Shown in pieces: positions 45,443 to 56,369 of a stretch of 64,000 nucleotides of DNA. The DNA comes from Thelephora terrestris (taxonomy: Eukaryota > Basidiomycota > Agaricomycetes > Thelephorales > Thelephoraceae). The notes below the pieces were generated by a model. It saw only the letters and a program-made list of their open reading frames with translations, was not told the origin of the DNA and searched no databases. The stretch is from positions 186,001-250,000 of the forward strand of contig WIUZ02000013.1 in assembly GCA_015956445.1 (NCBI GenBank), written 5' to 3'. Both the position numbers and the translations under genes were made by a program. Every line of letters begins with the position of its first letter. The stretch's first letter is position 1.

Positions 45443-46200
45443 TTGTAGTACTCTCTGCAATAATATCGACCCTATCATGAGCAACTACTTCTTCAAGCAC
45501 ATTGTAGCGCCTGAGACTCGAAACTCAGCCATAACATCCAATAAGCCACGCAAACTCTGGCTCGTCCGACGCAGAGGCTTCTTTTATCGTCCAACCCCCT
45601 GCTGTTTGGGTCTTGCGGTTCAATGTGGCCTGGCTCAGTAACTGAATCCCTCGCAACAAGTTTTTTATCACCTTCAACCAAGATTGCGCGCGAGCCACGT
45701 CCCCAGCATAAGTCTCGTTCTCAGATTAATCCTCGAAAAACAACGACAACAGATCCCTGGCGGCAACGATTGTTTGCGACCCAAAGACCGAAATCGGGCG
45801 GGCAGAGTGAATCTGGGTGCAGACCGGCCAGAGCCGGGTACGGTCCTTCAGCCTTGAGGCCTGACCGGTGAGCAAGGAACAGTACCAATCATCAACGGGA
45901 CGGCTGAACCTAAAGTTCCTGACGAGTTGTATCGGGCGTCGTACATTTAACGGAGTCATTCTCAAGCTGGCATCACCTCTAAAAGAACACGAACATAGTT
46001 CTCGCTCGCAATGGAAAAGATTCGGTACCCAAGCCTTTGCTTGGAGATGAAAAACGTGGCTCACGAAGCCGACAGAAAAATTTCGACTAGCATCCCACTG
46101 GCGGCTGTTCTTATTTTCCTCCCTCAGTAGAAACACCGGCCCGACGATCCTCTCTCCCTCAAGTAAGTGGAATACGTGGCAGCCATGAGGCCAGAGCGCT
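45443..46200. repeat. Array spacer R4, right fragment
   Basis: Continues the interrupted spacer (TCTGCAATAATATCGACCCT; ACATCCAATAAGCCACGCAA). It then becomes a shortened and partly rearranged version of the unit, more diverged than R1-R3. It leads into the M6 upstream region (TTTTCGCTCCTGTTTAGG). No gene seen. Confidence 0.65.
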
Positions 46201-46609
46201 CGCTTGCCTCCGCCGACATGTTCTAATTTAAGTTGACAGACCACATAAAGTGCATGCCACTGTCACGTCAACGGCCTGCACCCAGATATCCACGTGCAGA
46301 TAACGACTTAAACCGCTGAATCGTCCAATAGATCTGTCTGCTGATTGGAGACTGGATATCTGGTACGCAACTCCCTTCCATTCCGCTCTAGTTTTGGTCT
46401 CGTTTTCGCTCCTGTTTAGGGAACTTGAATCAGCGCACGAAATATTATGGGCGGCCATCAGGAAAACATTGAATCAACTTTGAGGGATGGCGCGCTGCTT
46501 GAGCACTAGTAACAATAGTGCCAAACGTTAGGGATCATCGATTCATCGCGCAATTCAGTGCTGCTTGAGCACCGAAATCTCGACCTTCCTTCCCAAAAAA
46601 GCACTGAAC

Positions 46610-46702
46610 AGGCGAGGCACATTATGACAGGTCTGCTGATTGAACGTCCAATGGATAAATAGCGAGTCAGATCAACTGTCTTTTCACTTACCGGGTCTCG
46701 AC
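46610..46702 (+). promoter_or_regulatory. Core promoter and short leader of M6
   Basis: GAGGCACATTATGACAGGTCTGCTGATTGAACGTCCAATGGATAAATAG, with the TATA-like box at 46,653-46,662, only 41 bp before the ATG. One pyrimidine unit (TGTCTTTTCACTTACCGGG) is present instead of the 8-10 units in M3-M5. This is probably the unexpanded ancestral state. Confidence 0.65.
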
Positions 46703-48034
46703 ATGGCGTCCAACCAAGTCTCGCCTTCCACTTACCCTCCAGACATCGATTGCTTCGCCGATGGGCCCTTTTGGGACCCGTCCAACTTCACCATGAACAA
46801 CTGTTCCATCACGAACAACATGGTGAACTTTTTGAACCTCACCGGGCAAAATTACAAGCCCTACTTGGCCGCCTATTGTCTATCCCCCCAGCCAAACGAC
46901 GACTGTCCGTTTGGGTTTTGCCCTAATCCTGATATCGCTGGCCTTTGGGTGAGAATTGCAAGTGAGTTGACTCAGAACTCCCTGTGGCCGGGTCGTTGAT
47001 AGTTTTCCAGACTACATTACCGGCTTTTGTGTCGGTAAGCTGCCTTTGTATGCATATGTGTTAAGACAGCCTGGTTTACCTCCGCTTCTCAGCACTCCTC
47101 ATTTTCTATGCGCCAGACCGTGTCAAAGACGCATTCTGGTCGCAGGTACTCCTCACATACTCCCTCCTGCTTACCTGCGGGATATCGCTCCTTCAAGGAC
47201 AGCTGACCCGGTTTCACTCCATCGTCCTCATCTCCATCGTATGCTCGCCCGTCAATGTTTATTTCACAGGCTACGCTATCCGAAGTTTCTGGAGTGTACA
47301 TCGTCTGGACAATGTACTCGGGAAGAGGAAGAATACCCGGCGGCTGATGGTGTTTCTCTCCGTTGCCATCTGGACCGCGGCCCTCATCTACGTTTACCTC
47401 CCACAACGTTTCACTAATTTTGCTCAAGACTCGTGTCGCGGAAGCTCTGCCGTGGAAGCCTTCTTTCTCGGGGCTCCTTTCGTTTACGCATGGGCTTTGA
47501 CGACACTGGGGCCAGCTGGGATCCTGATTCTGTTCATCTTTCTCGCGATCCCAATCCTCATCATATTCGCCTGGTTCGTCGCCATCATCCGAAGGAGACG
47601 CGAAATCTGGGCGTCGAGCGGCGTTTGCTGCGCAAGTTTTGGCAAGGTCTGGTAAGTTCACCGCTGAATGTTTCGCGACAATTCAGCGAATTAAAGTTGG
47701 CCCGTCCCGTAGGAGGCCGATAGTACACCATTATCCATTCCTCCGATTCTGTTCCGTCGTCGTGATCCCCACGGCGTACTGGATTGCAATCGTTGAACTT
47801 GGCATTTTTGGTGGGAACGACGAGACTTCCCCCTTGACGTTCAGTCAGGTAAGCCTTTCGAGCATCCTGTTCTTTCTCCCTTGATTTCTGAAGCATCTGG
47901 TCGATCAGGTACTCGCTATGTTCGCGACGGTACCCCCGATGATCGAAGTTGCTCGCTTGGTTCCTAGACTATGGAGGTGGTTGATCACCTTTGCGTGGCT
48001 CGGACGTGCTTTCGGGCGTTCAGGGGCATCATGA
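46703..48034 (+). CDS. M6: seven-transmembrane protein of the array family
   Basis: Predicted 367 aa. Exons: 46,703-46,961; 47,011-47,034; 47,093-47,651; 47,713-47,848; 47,909-48,034. Motifs: YPPDIDC, sequons NFT/NCS/NLT, CPFGFCPNPDIAG, SPVNVYFTGYAIRSFW, outer-loop cysteine in FAQDSC, IIRRRREIW and PPMIEVARLVPRLWRW. Exon lengths and phases equal those of M3 and M5 apart from exon 1, and the frame is intact. In the third inner loop and the TM3-TM4 loop it differs more from M3-M5 than they do from each other, so it is an older branch of the plus-strand group. Confidence 0.85.
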
Positions 48035-48430
48035 CCCTCACTGGGCAAGGTTCTCGCCATTCTCACGAAATCTCAGCCGTGGAGGTTCTTGCAATGGGAT
48101 GGCACTCCTCATATATGTACGAATAGTTGTAGTGTCCTGTAATCGTACTTAAGTATGCGTCATCTGCTATTCCATCGATACCCGACAATTGTTTTCTTTA
48201 GATGGGAGCTAGCATAATCGAAGGCACAGTTTGTGTCGGACGTCGCGCAGTCGCCAGTAACGCTATGATTTCTTGACCCACACGCTCCCGATGCCGGAAG
48301 GTCGTGAGATCGACCGGCGCGGGATTCGCCGGCCCAAAGCTTTCGGGAGTCCAACGCAACCTCGCTTCCCTATTTTCCCCATCCACATCTGTACTCCACC
48401 CGTGTCCAAAACGAGCAATGCACAACAATG
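48035..48430. other. Downstream flank of M6
   Basis: Diverged version of the block flank: CTCCTCATATATGTACGAATAG, TCCTGTAATCGTACTTAAG, TTTCTTGACCCACACGCTCC. No gene seen. Confidence 0.45.
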
Positions 48431-49290
48431 CCTTACAAGTCAGGGAATCTCTATAACACTACAGAGGCGAAGTCTGCCTCTTCCATTCCATAATGCGCAG
48501 CAGGCCCTTCGGACTCACCAACGCGTACATGCCTCGGAAAAACATAACTCGTCATACCTTGATAGAGGGCTTAAAATGCCCACGAAAGTCATCCGGGCTG
48601 ACTCGGTGCTCTCAAGAATTCCGTGAGTTTTTCCCCGCGGTGATTTCTGTGGGGTTTGGCCCGTGAACCGCGTTGGCGAAGTCGTGGCGGATGAGTCCAA
48701 TCCTGGGGCCTGACATGCGACAGGTGATCTCCCACGGTTTTGTTCCCGTACGCGCAGGAGGCCAACGGCGATTATCTCAAATCCGGCTCTAACTCCCCAT
48801 CTTCTGGCGGAACCCTCCAGATACATACACCTAAGTTTCAAAAAAGAACTCTAGCCGGTTTGTTCGCGACGAAAGCTACGGATACTACTTCGCGGCCCGA
48901 CGCGTCAGGTCCACCCCGGCCATTCCAACACCTTCACCTCCACTCCGCCAGGTCCCAGCACGTACGAGGGATCAATACAGGGAAGATGCAAATGAGTGTT
49001 CACCTCCCCCACAGACAATCGGGCCGGGAGCAGAAGCTGTGACGGGAGTGGGGGAGGAGAGGGGAGATGAGAATGGCGGAACGCGCGTCTCCTGGCAAGC
49101 TCCGCTTGCCACCCTTGTAACTATTTAGGTCAGCTGTGTCACTTTCCTAGCCCGGGATGTCTCTCACACGGAACCTGCGTCGCCCGTGAAACAGACGAAA
49201 GTTCAGGAAATGACAAAAAAGGCGCATCTGCCCGGATTCGCCCAAGCTTGGCCGCTGCGCCGTGTGGACAGACCAAGGAACGAAACCTGT
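48431..49290 (+). pseudogene. EAF7 pseudogene, copy E
   Basis: Most decayed EAF7 copy. Recognisable pieces are the exon 1 remnant around CATTCCATAATGCGCAGCAG with CCTTCGGACTCACCAACGCG (the diverged GLTN form), the exon 2 start (GGCGATTATCTCAAATCCGG and TCCCCATCTTCTGGCGGAAC), the RRVRS and Pro/Ser-rich region at 48,890-48,960, and exon 3 (GTGAAACAGACGAAAGTTCA). Many indels and stops interrupt it. It lies directly upstream of the RasGEF and marks the right edge of the array. Confidence 0.7.
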
Positions 49291-49429
49291 GTTGCGCACT
49301 ACGCTGGTCATACGAGCCACGACCTACCCGTTTCTTCCTAGGCAATTTCTTTTGTGTGGATGATTAGTGTGTTCCGGGTTCTCAACTATGCGAACAAGAC
49401 ATCCCGTTGCCTACACTCCATGTGAGTGA

Positions 49430-49800
49430 ACGTGTAAGATGTCACGGCAATCTCTGCTGATTATGACCGTGCGACGCGCATCTCAGAGGTTACCTTGTAC
49501 TTCTAGTGATCTCCCCGCAATGACATCGACCTCTGCACCCTGAGATGTTCTTTGGGTCAACTACACTCGCTTATACGGCCTTGGAATCCCATCAGGAATG
49601 GCTACTTCCGGCACAGCGTGGAGCCTGAAATTCGATTATAACCCTTAATTGACCGTGGGTTGTCATGCTTAGCCCAGCCATGGCACTTTCTCGTCCGTGC
49701 TGGACTTGAATGACTAGAATTGGACGTTTCCTTCCCTATTGTTTGGATCTTGGGCGTTATATAGCCTGGGTTGATGGTCGCATCCTTCTCAAAGAGTCCT
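49430..49800. repeat. Diverged spacer remnant next to RasGEF
   Basis: Several anchors of the array spacer appear in order: GCTGATTATGACCGTGCGAC, TGATCTCCCCGCAATGACAT, GCACAGCGTGGAGCCTGAA, TTAGCCCAGCCATGGCAC and GTTTGGATCTTGGGCGTTAT. The spacer family therefore reaches the 5' end of the RasGEF gene. The remnant is much more diverged than R1-R3. Confidence 0.55.
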
Positions 49801-49850
49801 TTACAACCTCGGAGAAACAACCCCCACTCGCACCACTCTCTAACGCATTG

Positions 49851-52800
49851 ATGCCCGGTATCCTCGAGTCTTCAGCAAAGTGGCCACCCCAGGGGCTACG
49901 ACAAAGGGGCTCTGATGCGTCCATCAGCTACCGTTCAAACTACTCTAGCGATTCAATCTCATCCATCCCCCCTTCGCCCACTCCAAAATTGTCATCCCCC
50001 TCCCCACGTGCAATCGAAATCAGCACAGCCTTCGAACGCGTCACTGACCTCTCAACTTCCCTTCAAACCGTATTCCTGAAAAACTCCTCCGAGGCCGTGG
50101 TCGCGACGAGGAAGCGCGTTAAGGAATTCCAGGCTGCCGTCGCAGACTTTTTCGATGAGCTTCGGCGACTTCCTGACGACGTTCCATCCACCCCCGCTTT
50201 GATTTCTGCAGTCCAGGGATGCAGTTTCGAAGTTCATTGTTTTGGAGCTTCAGCTGAGGCTTTCCGTGTGGGGTATCAAGAGCGACAGAGGGAGGAACTG
50301 GTGATTATGCTGAGGGGAGCTATGGAATCGATGTGCGTGCTCATCGAACTCGCTGCGCAAGCCATGGAAGATGCCGGGGCTGAACGGAAGCGATTGGAAG
50401 AATTGACCGATCTGGAAACTACCAAGGCCGAACGAGGAACTGGAACGACTTTGGATGGCCGTCCTATGAGCTGGTTGGTCGCTGCGAACGTCAATGGTCA
50501 TGCGTTCGGGAAACTGGTCAGTACCCTAAATCTTATTGCTTCCGCCATTTCTCACTTTCGCGACTGAAGGACTTCGAACGAAATGCCTCCTCGACGGGAC
50601 ACCTCAGTAAGGCTTCCTTGATGAATTTTGAAGAACCGCATATGACATCCCGTGAATCATCCCGTCCCTCAACTCCCAACAAACCTGTTTTCTCTCGAAA
50701 AGAACCCCTCATCCCAACGAAACGTCCAAGCAAAGGGAAGTATGACGTCCGCCACTTGAGGCAATCCGTACATCTTCACCTCACAGCAGACCCGCCGCCT
50801 CTCAGGGACTCCCTCGCGATAATCGCGGCTGCAGCTCCATTCCCAGCCAACCTACCAAAAACCGACCCTGACAACCCCGATGCCGCATACATTGAATATA
50901 ACGCCGACGGTAGCATGAAGAAAGCGAACTTGCGTGGGTTGGTTGGTGTGATAACCTCCGGGAGCGCAATCGAGCACGAGGAGTTCGTATCGATGGTGTT
51001 GATGACTTTTCGACTCTTCGCGTCTGGTGAAAAATTAGCCGACGCTCTGTACCTCCGCTACACCGAACAACGTCCAGAATGGCTGTCCCACAAAGGCAAA
51101 ATGCAACTCGAGTGGAGCATGGCCCAGACGAGGATGAAGTCCCGAGTCGCCACGGTGTTGCATCTCTGGTTAGAACTTCACTGGAAGCCGGAGGATTGTG
51201 GGGCGATTTCGAGGTTGCAGGAGTTGATCGAAACGGTCGAGAAGGATTGCGTTTTCCATGCGAGGAGCTTGAGGCTATCGCTGGATCGGATCGTCGAAGA
51301 TAAGGATCGCTATCACGGAAAAAGGTTCAGAACGGAAGAGAGGTACAAGCCGACTATGGTTCCTCCCCCTCCGACATCGTTCGAAGCGAGGAAAGACCTT
51401 GCTGCCCTCGCCGCGCGGAACCAATCTGACTTGAGGATTGTGCATTTTGCGACTCCAGAAGGGGTAGAAGAGTTCGCGAGGATGATCACGATGGTCGAGT
51501 CGAAGTATTACCGCAGGATGTCGCCCGAAAACTTCGTGCACTACAAGAGCAAGGAGACCCAAAAGATCAGAAAGGAATTGGGTGATTTTGAGCAACGTTA
51601 CAAGGCTTGGATCGTTTGGACTATTGTGACTCCTGAAGATCCATTGGAGAGGGCGCACGTTATCGAGTTTTGGTTCGAGGTTGCAAAGGTGTGTGGAATT
51701 TTTCTCTTCTATCCCCTCATTGAAGGCGTAAGACTAACCTGTGGAATGTGATGAATCAGATATGTGTACGGTACAGGAACTTCAACACGGCGCATCAAAT
51801 AACGTGCGTGTTAGGTGACCCAGAATTTGAAAAGATGGGCATCACTCGACAGGTAAATCAACTTACCCACTCCTCCCGAATGTGAAGCTTACTTTGGGCC
51901 GGGCGCTAGGTTCTCGAACAACTCGACAGGACCGCGGTACACGAGTTCTGGAAGGTTTGTCGCCTGTATGAAAACGAAGCATGGTGGAGTGAGATGAACT
52001 CGAGCTCTCTGCCCGCTATTCCGGTTTCTCGTCAGTATCTCGAAGTTCCCTCACTGCGTTGAGGGCCTTGTGCTGACATTTTTCTTAGATATCGTGGTTC
52101 GCTGGCGGATATACATCGAGGAGTGCGGACTCCGCGAGTTGTGCAAGCAGACCCGTGATATCTGCCTTCCAGAGTTCAAGAGCAAGGGTCGCATCGACGT
52201 CGGTTCGTTTTTGAATCTAGCCAACTTGATCTGGGGTAAGATTTCGCACCTTTTTTCATCGAATTTTCTGACGAATATCCTGGGCGTATAACTCATCACA
52301 GACATCGAGCGTACATTCGAACCGCACGCACTCGGAAGCGTTCGCTGGATCGAGTCCTGGTTTCTCGCTCAAGTTTTCACCCCCGACATCACAGATTTTG
52401 GTCTTGAGACAAGGCATTTCAGGACGGGGGTCGCAAAGGATAACCCCGCCCCAGTAGTTCCTGACACAATTCTGGCGAAACTGGTGGCGGCGTTCGAGGC
52501 GAAGTTGCAGAGGAAGGAGGTGGAATTGATCCCGCTGGTGCCTAGGAAACCTTCGATAGAAGTCATCAGGAAGAAATCAACGAATAAGTTGAAGAAGAGG
52601 CCGTCAGCTTTAACACTTCACTCCCATCCCAACCAGTTCCAGCCTTCAACTTCGCGACCTGGCACTCCAACTTCGCAGGACCCTGACTCGCCTCAGCGTC
52701 AGCCGAGAAAGCTCCACAGGCGAAGCCGTAGCTTCACTCGGTCTTCCGAGTCGGTCCAGGGAGTTTTTGTTGTCCAACCACCACCATCTCCTTTAGTGCA

Positions 52801-53062
52801 TGCACACACAGCAATGACGAGGAACGATGATCAGGATAGGGCGCTGCCCGCGTCTGAGGCTGCATACAACAGGCAGATCGCTCGTGCCAGATTAGGTCCT
52901 CCACCTTCGCCGAGTCATGGGAAGAGGTTCGGGGATATCGGTGCACCTAGGAGGGGAAGTCCGGAAAAAGTCGTTCGCATGCATCCCTCGCAGGTGGTCG
53001 GCTATCTCCCTTCTTCCCCCAAGAAGGCCAGACCTCCTCAGCATGATTGGGAGATCATTTGA
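49851..53062 (+). CDS. Ras guanine nucleotide exchange factor (RasGEF-N and RasGEF domains)
   Basis: About 968 aa from exons 49,851-50,516; 50,570-51,688; 51,760-51,852; 51,910-52,030; 52,089-52,235; 52,302-53,062, all in phase. Residues 1-220 are partly low-complexity with helical segments. A RasGEF-N-like module lies about 340-460 (LRGLVGVITSGSAIEHEEF, MVLMTFRLF). The catalytic Cdc25-like domain spans about 510-770 (ERAHVIEFWFEVAKICVRYR, NFNTAHQI). The tail is Ser/Pro-rich. Such proteins load GTP onto Ras- or Rap/Rsr1-type GTPases at membranes; the exact partner cannot be told. The start chosen is MPGILESS; an upstream in-frame ATG at 49,710 lies in spacer-related sequence and is less likely. 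Confidence 0.8.
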
Positions 53063-53535
53063 AGATCAGCCCATATCCGAGCGTTTGATCCTTACGTCTG
53101 CCACCCTCGTGCGCCTGGCTAATCTAGGCCCACCACCTGCCTTGTTTTTCGGTGATCCAGAGTCACAGAGTCCGTGGCCATTTTCTCCCCACACATGCTC
53201 TCATTTGTGTTCCGATAACTTATCTCTTGTAAATATTTTCCGCTATGCTATTTAGCTCAACGCTCCCTCCCATTCTTTTTTTTCACGCTTGCATTACAGA
53301 GCCGTCAGCCTTGTGTAATTAAATGTACGTTTCCCATTGTGTGTGATGGCGGACCAAGTATAGACAGAGATTGGCATCCACTAGTAAGTTGGAAGGGGAA
53401 GAAAGCCAGCTGAGCCTGAGCCTATACAAGCGTCGGACGTGATCGACGGATGTCCAGTGGTATCGGGCGTGGGAAAGCGGGTGACGGAACAAATCATCCC
53501 CTGGCCCCGACGTGGACCCCGCCTCTCTAAAAAAT
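53063..53535. other. Intergenic, no gene seen
   Basis: 3' flank of the RasGEF and 5' flank of the next gene, both on the plus strand. A T-run with AT-rich sequence at 53,275-53,330 may contribute to 3'-end formation of the RasGEF transcript. Nothing else is recognised. Confidence 0.4.
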
Positions 53536-54498
53536 ATGCTTACTAGACAAGCTGCCCGCACTCTTTCCGTCCACGGTCGTTGGTTCTCTTCATCTGTCGC
53601 CCGCCGCGGTGGAGCTCCTGGCCTCAGCACAGGCGGAGGGACTAGCCAGCATCCCGTGATTCCCAACCCTGTCAACTCGCGTTTGACGAGCAGTCGAGGG
53701 TTCCGGTCGGAGACCCGTCCTGCGGATACGAACGACACCTCGAAGGAGCTGGCGAATCATCTGAACAAGGCGTTTGGGGGGTCGTTGGTGTTTCCACCGG
53801 AGTTAGCGGCGAGGTTGTTGACCCACGCGAGTCATCCGTCTTCAAGATTTGTTGGACATAACGGGAGATTCGCGTTTACGGGTAAGTGTTGTTGTCTAGG
53901 TCTTTCACCCCTCTTACCTCGCGCAATCTACCATTCACCCGTGTCTCTGGTTTGAGGAGTGTATCTTATGTGCTGAATCTTGACCTGACGCAGGTCGTCG
54001 AATCCTCAATACATATTTTCTAATGTTCCTCCACTCGTGCCCAAACGTAAACTCCGGGGCCGACTACGAGAAGATCACTTCAAACGCTCTCAACACCTAC
54101 ACCCTGGGGGAGCACGTTGGGCGGGAGTGGGGGATCGGAAAGGCGCTGAAGTGGAAATCGATGGTAGACCCGCAGATGCTTGCAAAGGGAGTGGACAGTG
54201 CGCGTGTCGGGTTGCATAAGGTGTTGGGCTCGACGGTTGAGGCTATTGTTGGCGGCGTTTATCACCAATTCGTGCGTCTCCCATGTTCTTGACCCTCTTT
54301 CCCGCTGTGCTGAACTAAATCTTTGCTTAGGGCGCCACGGAAGCCCACAAGTTCTTCCATACACATCTCCTTCCTCATATCCTCCTAAAAGGCACGCCTC
54401 AAGGCCTTCCAGATGCGTACCACTCACGAGCCATGCAACTCTACAAGAGCGTGAACGGAGGCGTAGACCTCCCATCAACACCCCCACCCACACGGTAA
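53536..54498 (+). CDS. Mitochondrial ribosomal large-subunit protein with RNase III fold (mL57/mL44-like)
   Basis: Predicted 263 aa. Exons: 53,536-53,881; 53,994-54,271; 54,331-54,498. The N-terminus (MLTRQAARTLSVHGRWFSSS) is Arg/Ser-rich without acids, as in a mitochondrial presequence. The body resembles the RNase III-like fold of fungal mitoribosomal proteins: FPPELAARLLTHASH, FVGHNGRFAFTGRRILNTY, and AIVGGVYHQFGATEAHKFFH. In these proteins the fold is structural and catalytic acidic residues are not required. I favour mL57 (yeast Mrpl15 type) over mL44 by length and lack of a double-stranded-RNA-binding domain. Confidence 0.7.
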
Positions 54499-54899
54499 AC
54501 TAATTATGTGCGTCTTCCTAAATTTTTATCCGGCGTCGTCATTCGGAAGGACAATACACTGACCTGTCCTTCAGTAGGTTATAAGCATCTTAATTCAACA
54601 TTGAATAATCGTTTGCATCCCTTGCTGCGTTTCGGTGGGAGTAGTAGTAAACTGGTGTTCATTGGGATCTGCCGCTTCGTGGCCAATGCCCCAGTTCCTC
54701 AGCTACAAGCAGACCTATGTGCCTTTGCTCACACGGATCTCGTCGGGGAACCTCGCGTGTGTTCAGTGGATTACGAATCAACGCATGAGAACATGGTAAT
54801 CTAAAGCTATTAAATGCGGTGAAAGGGTGAATAAAATTACAACGACGTCCATAAGGGTTAAAAGGGGTGCGAACAAAATCGTGAAACGTTATACTATGT
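54499..54899. other. Convergent intergenic region
   Basis: Lies between the 3' ends of the mitoribosomal gene (plus) and the serine-rich gene (minus). A 98-codon open frame at 54,508-54,804 has no recognisable features and I do not call it. Confidence 0.45.
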
Positions 54900-56159
54900 T
54901 CACTTCACCTCTTCGGCTCGAGAGAGTGACGTGCGAGTATAAACTCTTCTGATGACGTTTTTTCCCTTCGCACATCCATAGCTGACCAGCCCCCATAGCT
55001 GGACGAACCCGAGGAACGGGCTTGAAGTTTGCGTTGGAGCTGAGGCAGTGTTGTAGAAAACCGTTAGGCCTTCTTTTAGGCTGGCCCAAGAGTCGCGTTC
55101 CATTCCAGGAGAGAGCAAGACTTTGTGAAAACCATGAACTCTGGCCCCTATATCAAGTTCCTCGTTTGGATATTCTGAAGCCGGAAAGAGATCATCGTCC
55201 TCGTCTCCCACTATTAAATGGGATGGCGGGGCGGGGAGGGGCTGGATCGCGTGGCCAGGGAAGAGTACGGATCCGTGAGTTTCCACGGTTGAGCAACGTG
55301 TCAGAAGGTCCACAGTCGACTCATCCACTCCGAGGATAGAGGCGAAAAAGTCTAAGAGAGGAAATCTGATCTTTGGATGTGGCGCCAGCAAGAGGAGTTC
55401 GAGTTCGCTGCTTGAAGAAGGCGTGGAGAGGGGAGAGTAGGAACGAGACCTCGAATAGAGGGTGTGTTGGGAGCGAGAACCGCTTCTCCAACGATTCCGA
55501 ACCTGTTCGCGTTCGATTAGGGCCCAAAGGCGTTCTCCTGAACCGTGTTGGAGCGGCCAGGGTCGAGCCTGCGATCCTCTGCGCAAGTTGACTCTTAACG
55601 CTTCGCCCGGACGTACGTCCCTTCCACCCCTCGGTAATTCACCGCCAGGGCCATCTTCATCCGCGCCCTCATCCCAATCCCACAACATCGCTTCGAGCCG
55701 CCCCGCTTCGACACTTCCCTCATCTTCGTGGACATCCGTGAACGCAGAAATAGGGGAGGATCCGATGCTAATGGTTTTGGTGGTGGTCGGAGTGGAAAGT
55801 ACATCAAAGTCGGTAAAGGATCCCGATTGAGAGACGTAGGAAGGATGAGATGCTTCGGCGCCCCTGCGTTTGTAGGCTGGCCGAGAGATAAGGGAGTCTT
55901 CGGAATAAGGAGACCTAGGAGAAGAACGAGAGGTTGATGATACGGGACTTGCGGAACTAGAAGGCTGAGGGAAGATGAATATTGAGCCCATGTCGGTGTA
56001 ATCGTTCGGTGACGCTCCATGTCGGGACTGTCGAGGTTTATCTTCTGGTGCTTGGGAGGGCCGTTGGGGTCCAAATTTGTCATCACTGGGAAGATCATCG
56101 TCGGAATCTTCACGAGGTGGGTGAGACCTGTGAACGTTGGGAGTGTAGTATAGTGACAT
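54900..56159 (-). CDS. Uncharacterised serine-rich protein, 419 aa
   Basis: Single open frame starting at an ATG. The first 260 residues are low complexity and rich in Ser, Pro, Asp and Arg, with acidic (EDSDDDLPSDDK) and Ser/Arg patches (SRSRSYSPLS). From about residue 265 the sequence becomes globular: KIRFPLLDFFASILGVDEST, STVETHGSVLFPG, then an acidic loop (DEDDDLFPASEY) and a C-terminal segment FLGFVQLWGLVSYG. I do not recognise the family. The contrast between a disordered N-terminus and an ordered C-terminal 150 residues argues for a real protein. It is convergent with the mitoribosomal gene. Confidence 0.65.
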   Translation of the reverse strand: MSLYYTPNVHRSHPPREDSDDDLPSDDKFGPQRPSQAPEDKPRQSRHGASPNDYTDMGSIFIFPQPSSSASPVSSTSRSSPRSPYSEDSLISRPAYKRRGAEASHPSYVSQSGSFTDFDVLSTPTTTKTISIGSSPISAFTDVHEDEGSVEAGRLEAMLWDWDEGADEDGPGGELPRGGRDVRPGEALRVNLRRGSQARPWPLQHGSGERLWALIEREQVRNRWRSGSRSQHTLYSRSRSYSPLSTPSSSSELELLLLAPHPKIRFPLLDFFASILGVDESTVDLLTRCSTVETHGSVLFPGHAIQPLPAPPSHLIVGDEDDDLFPASEYPNEELDIGARVHGFHKVLLSPGMERDSWASLKEGLTVFYNTASAPTQTSSPFLGFVQLWGLVSYGCAKGKNVIRRVYTRTSLSRAEEVK

Positions 56160-56369
56160 GGGTCGCCTGGCCAGTGGCGTATCAAGCGAGAGGTGTGAGC
56201 GAACGTGGGAAACCGCGCCATTCGCTTCTGAAGTTCTTGCTCAGAGGGAGGCGTCGTCCCCCTAGGTATCGTGCGCTTCCGAATCGCGTCCTCCTCGCCT
56301 CTAAATTCGAGGCTGGATTCCAGACTAGCTCGGAGCCCTCCTCAATGCCAGTGACCTCCATCGTGGCTA

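Noticed and set aside
49710-49850. N-terminal extension of the RasGEF frame from the upstream ATG
   Set aside because: This part aligns with the array spacer rather than with RasGEF-type sequence, so the downstream ATG at 49,851 was preferred.
55595-56221. Minus-strand frame of 208 codons overlapping the serine-rich gene
   Set aside because: It overlaps the N-terminal half of the 419-aa gene in another frame; Pro/Ser/Arg bias is the usual shadow of a low-complexity coding region.
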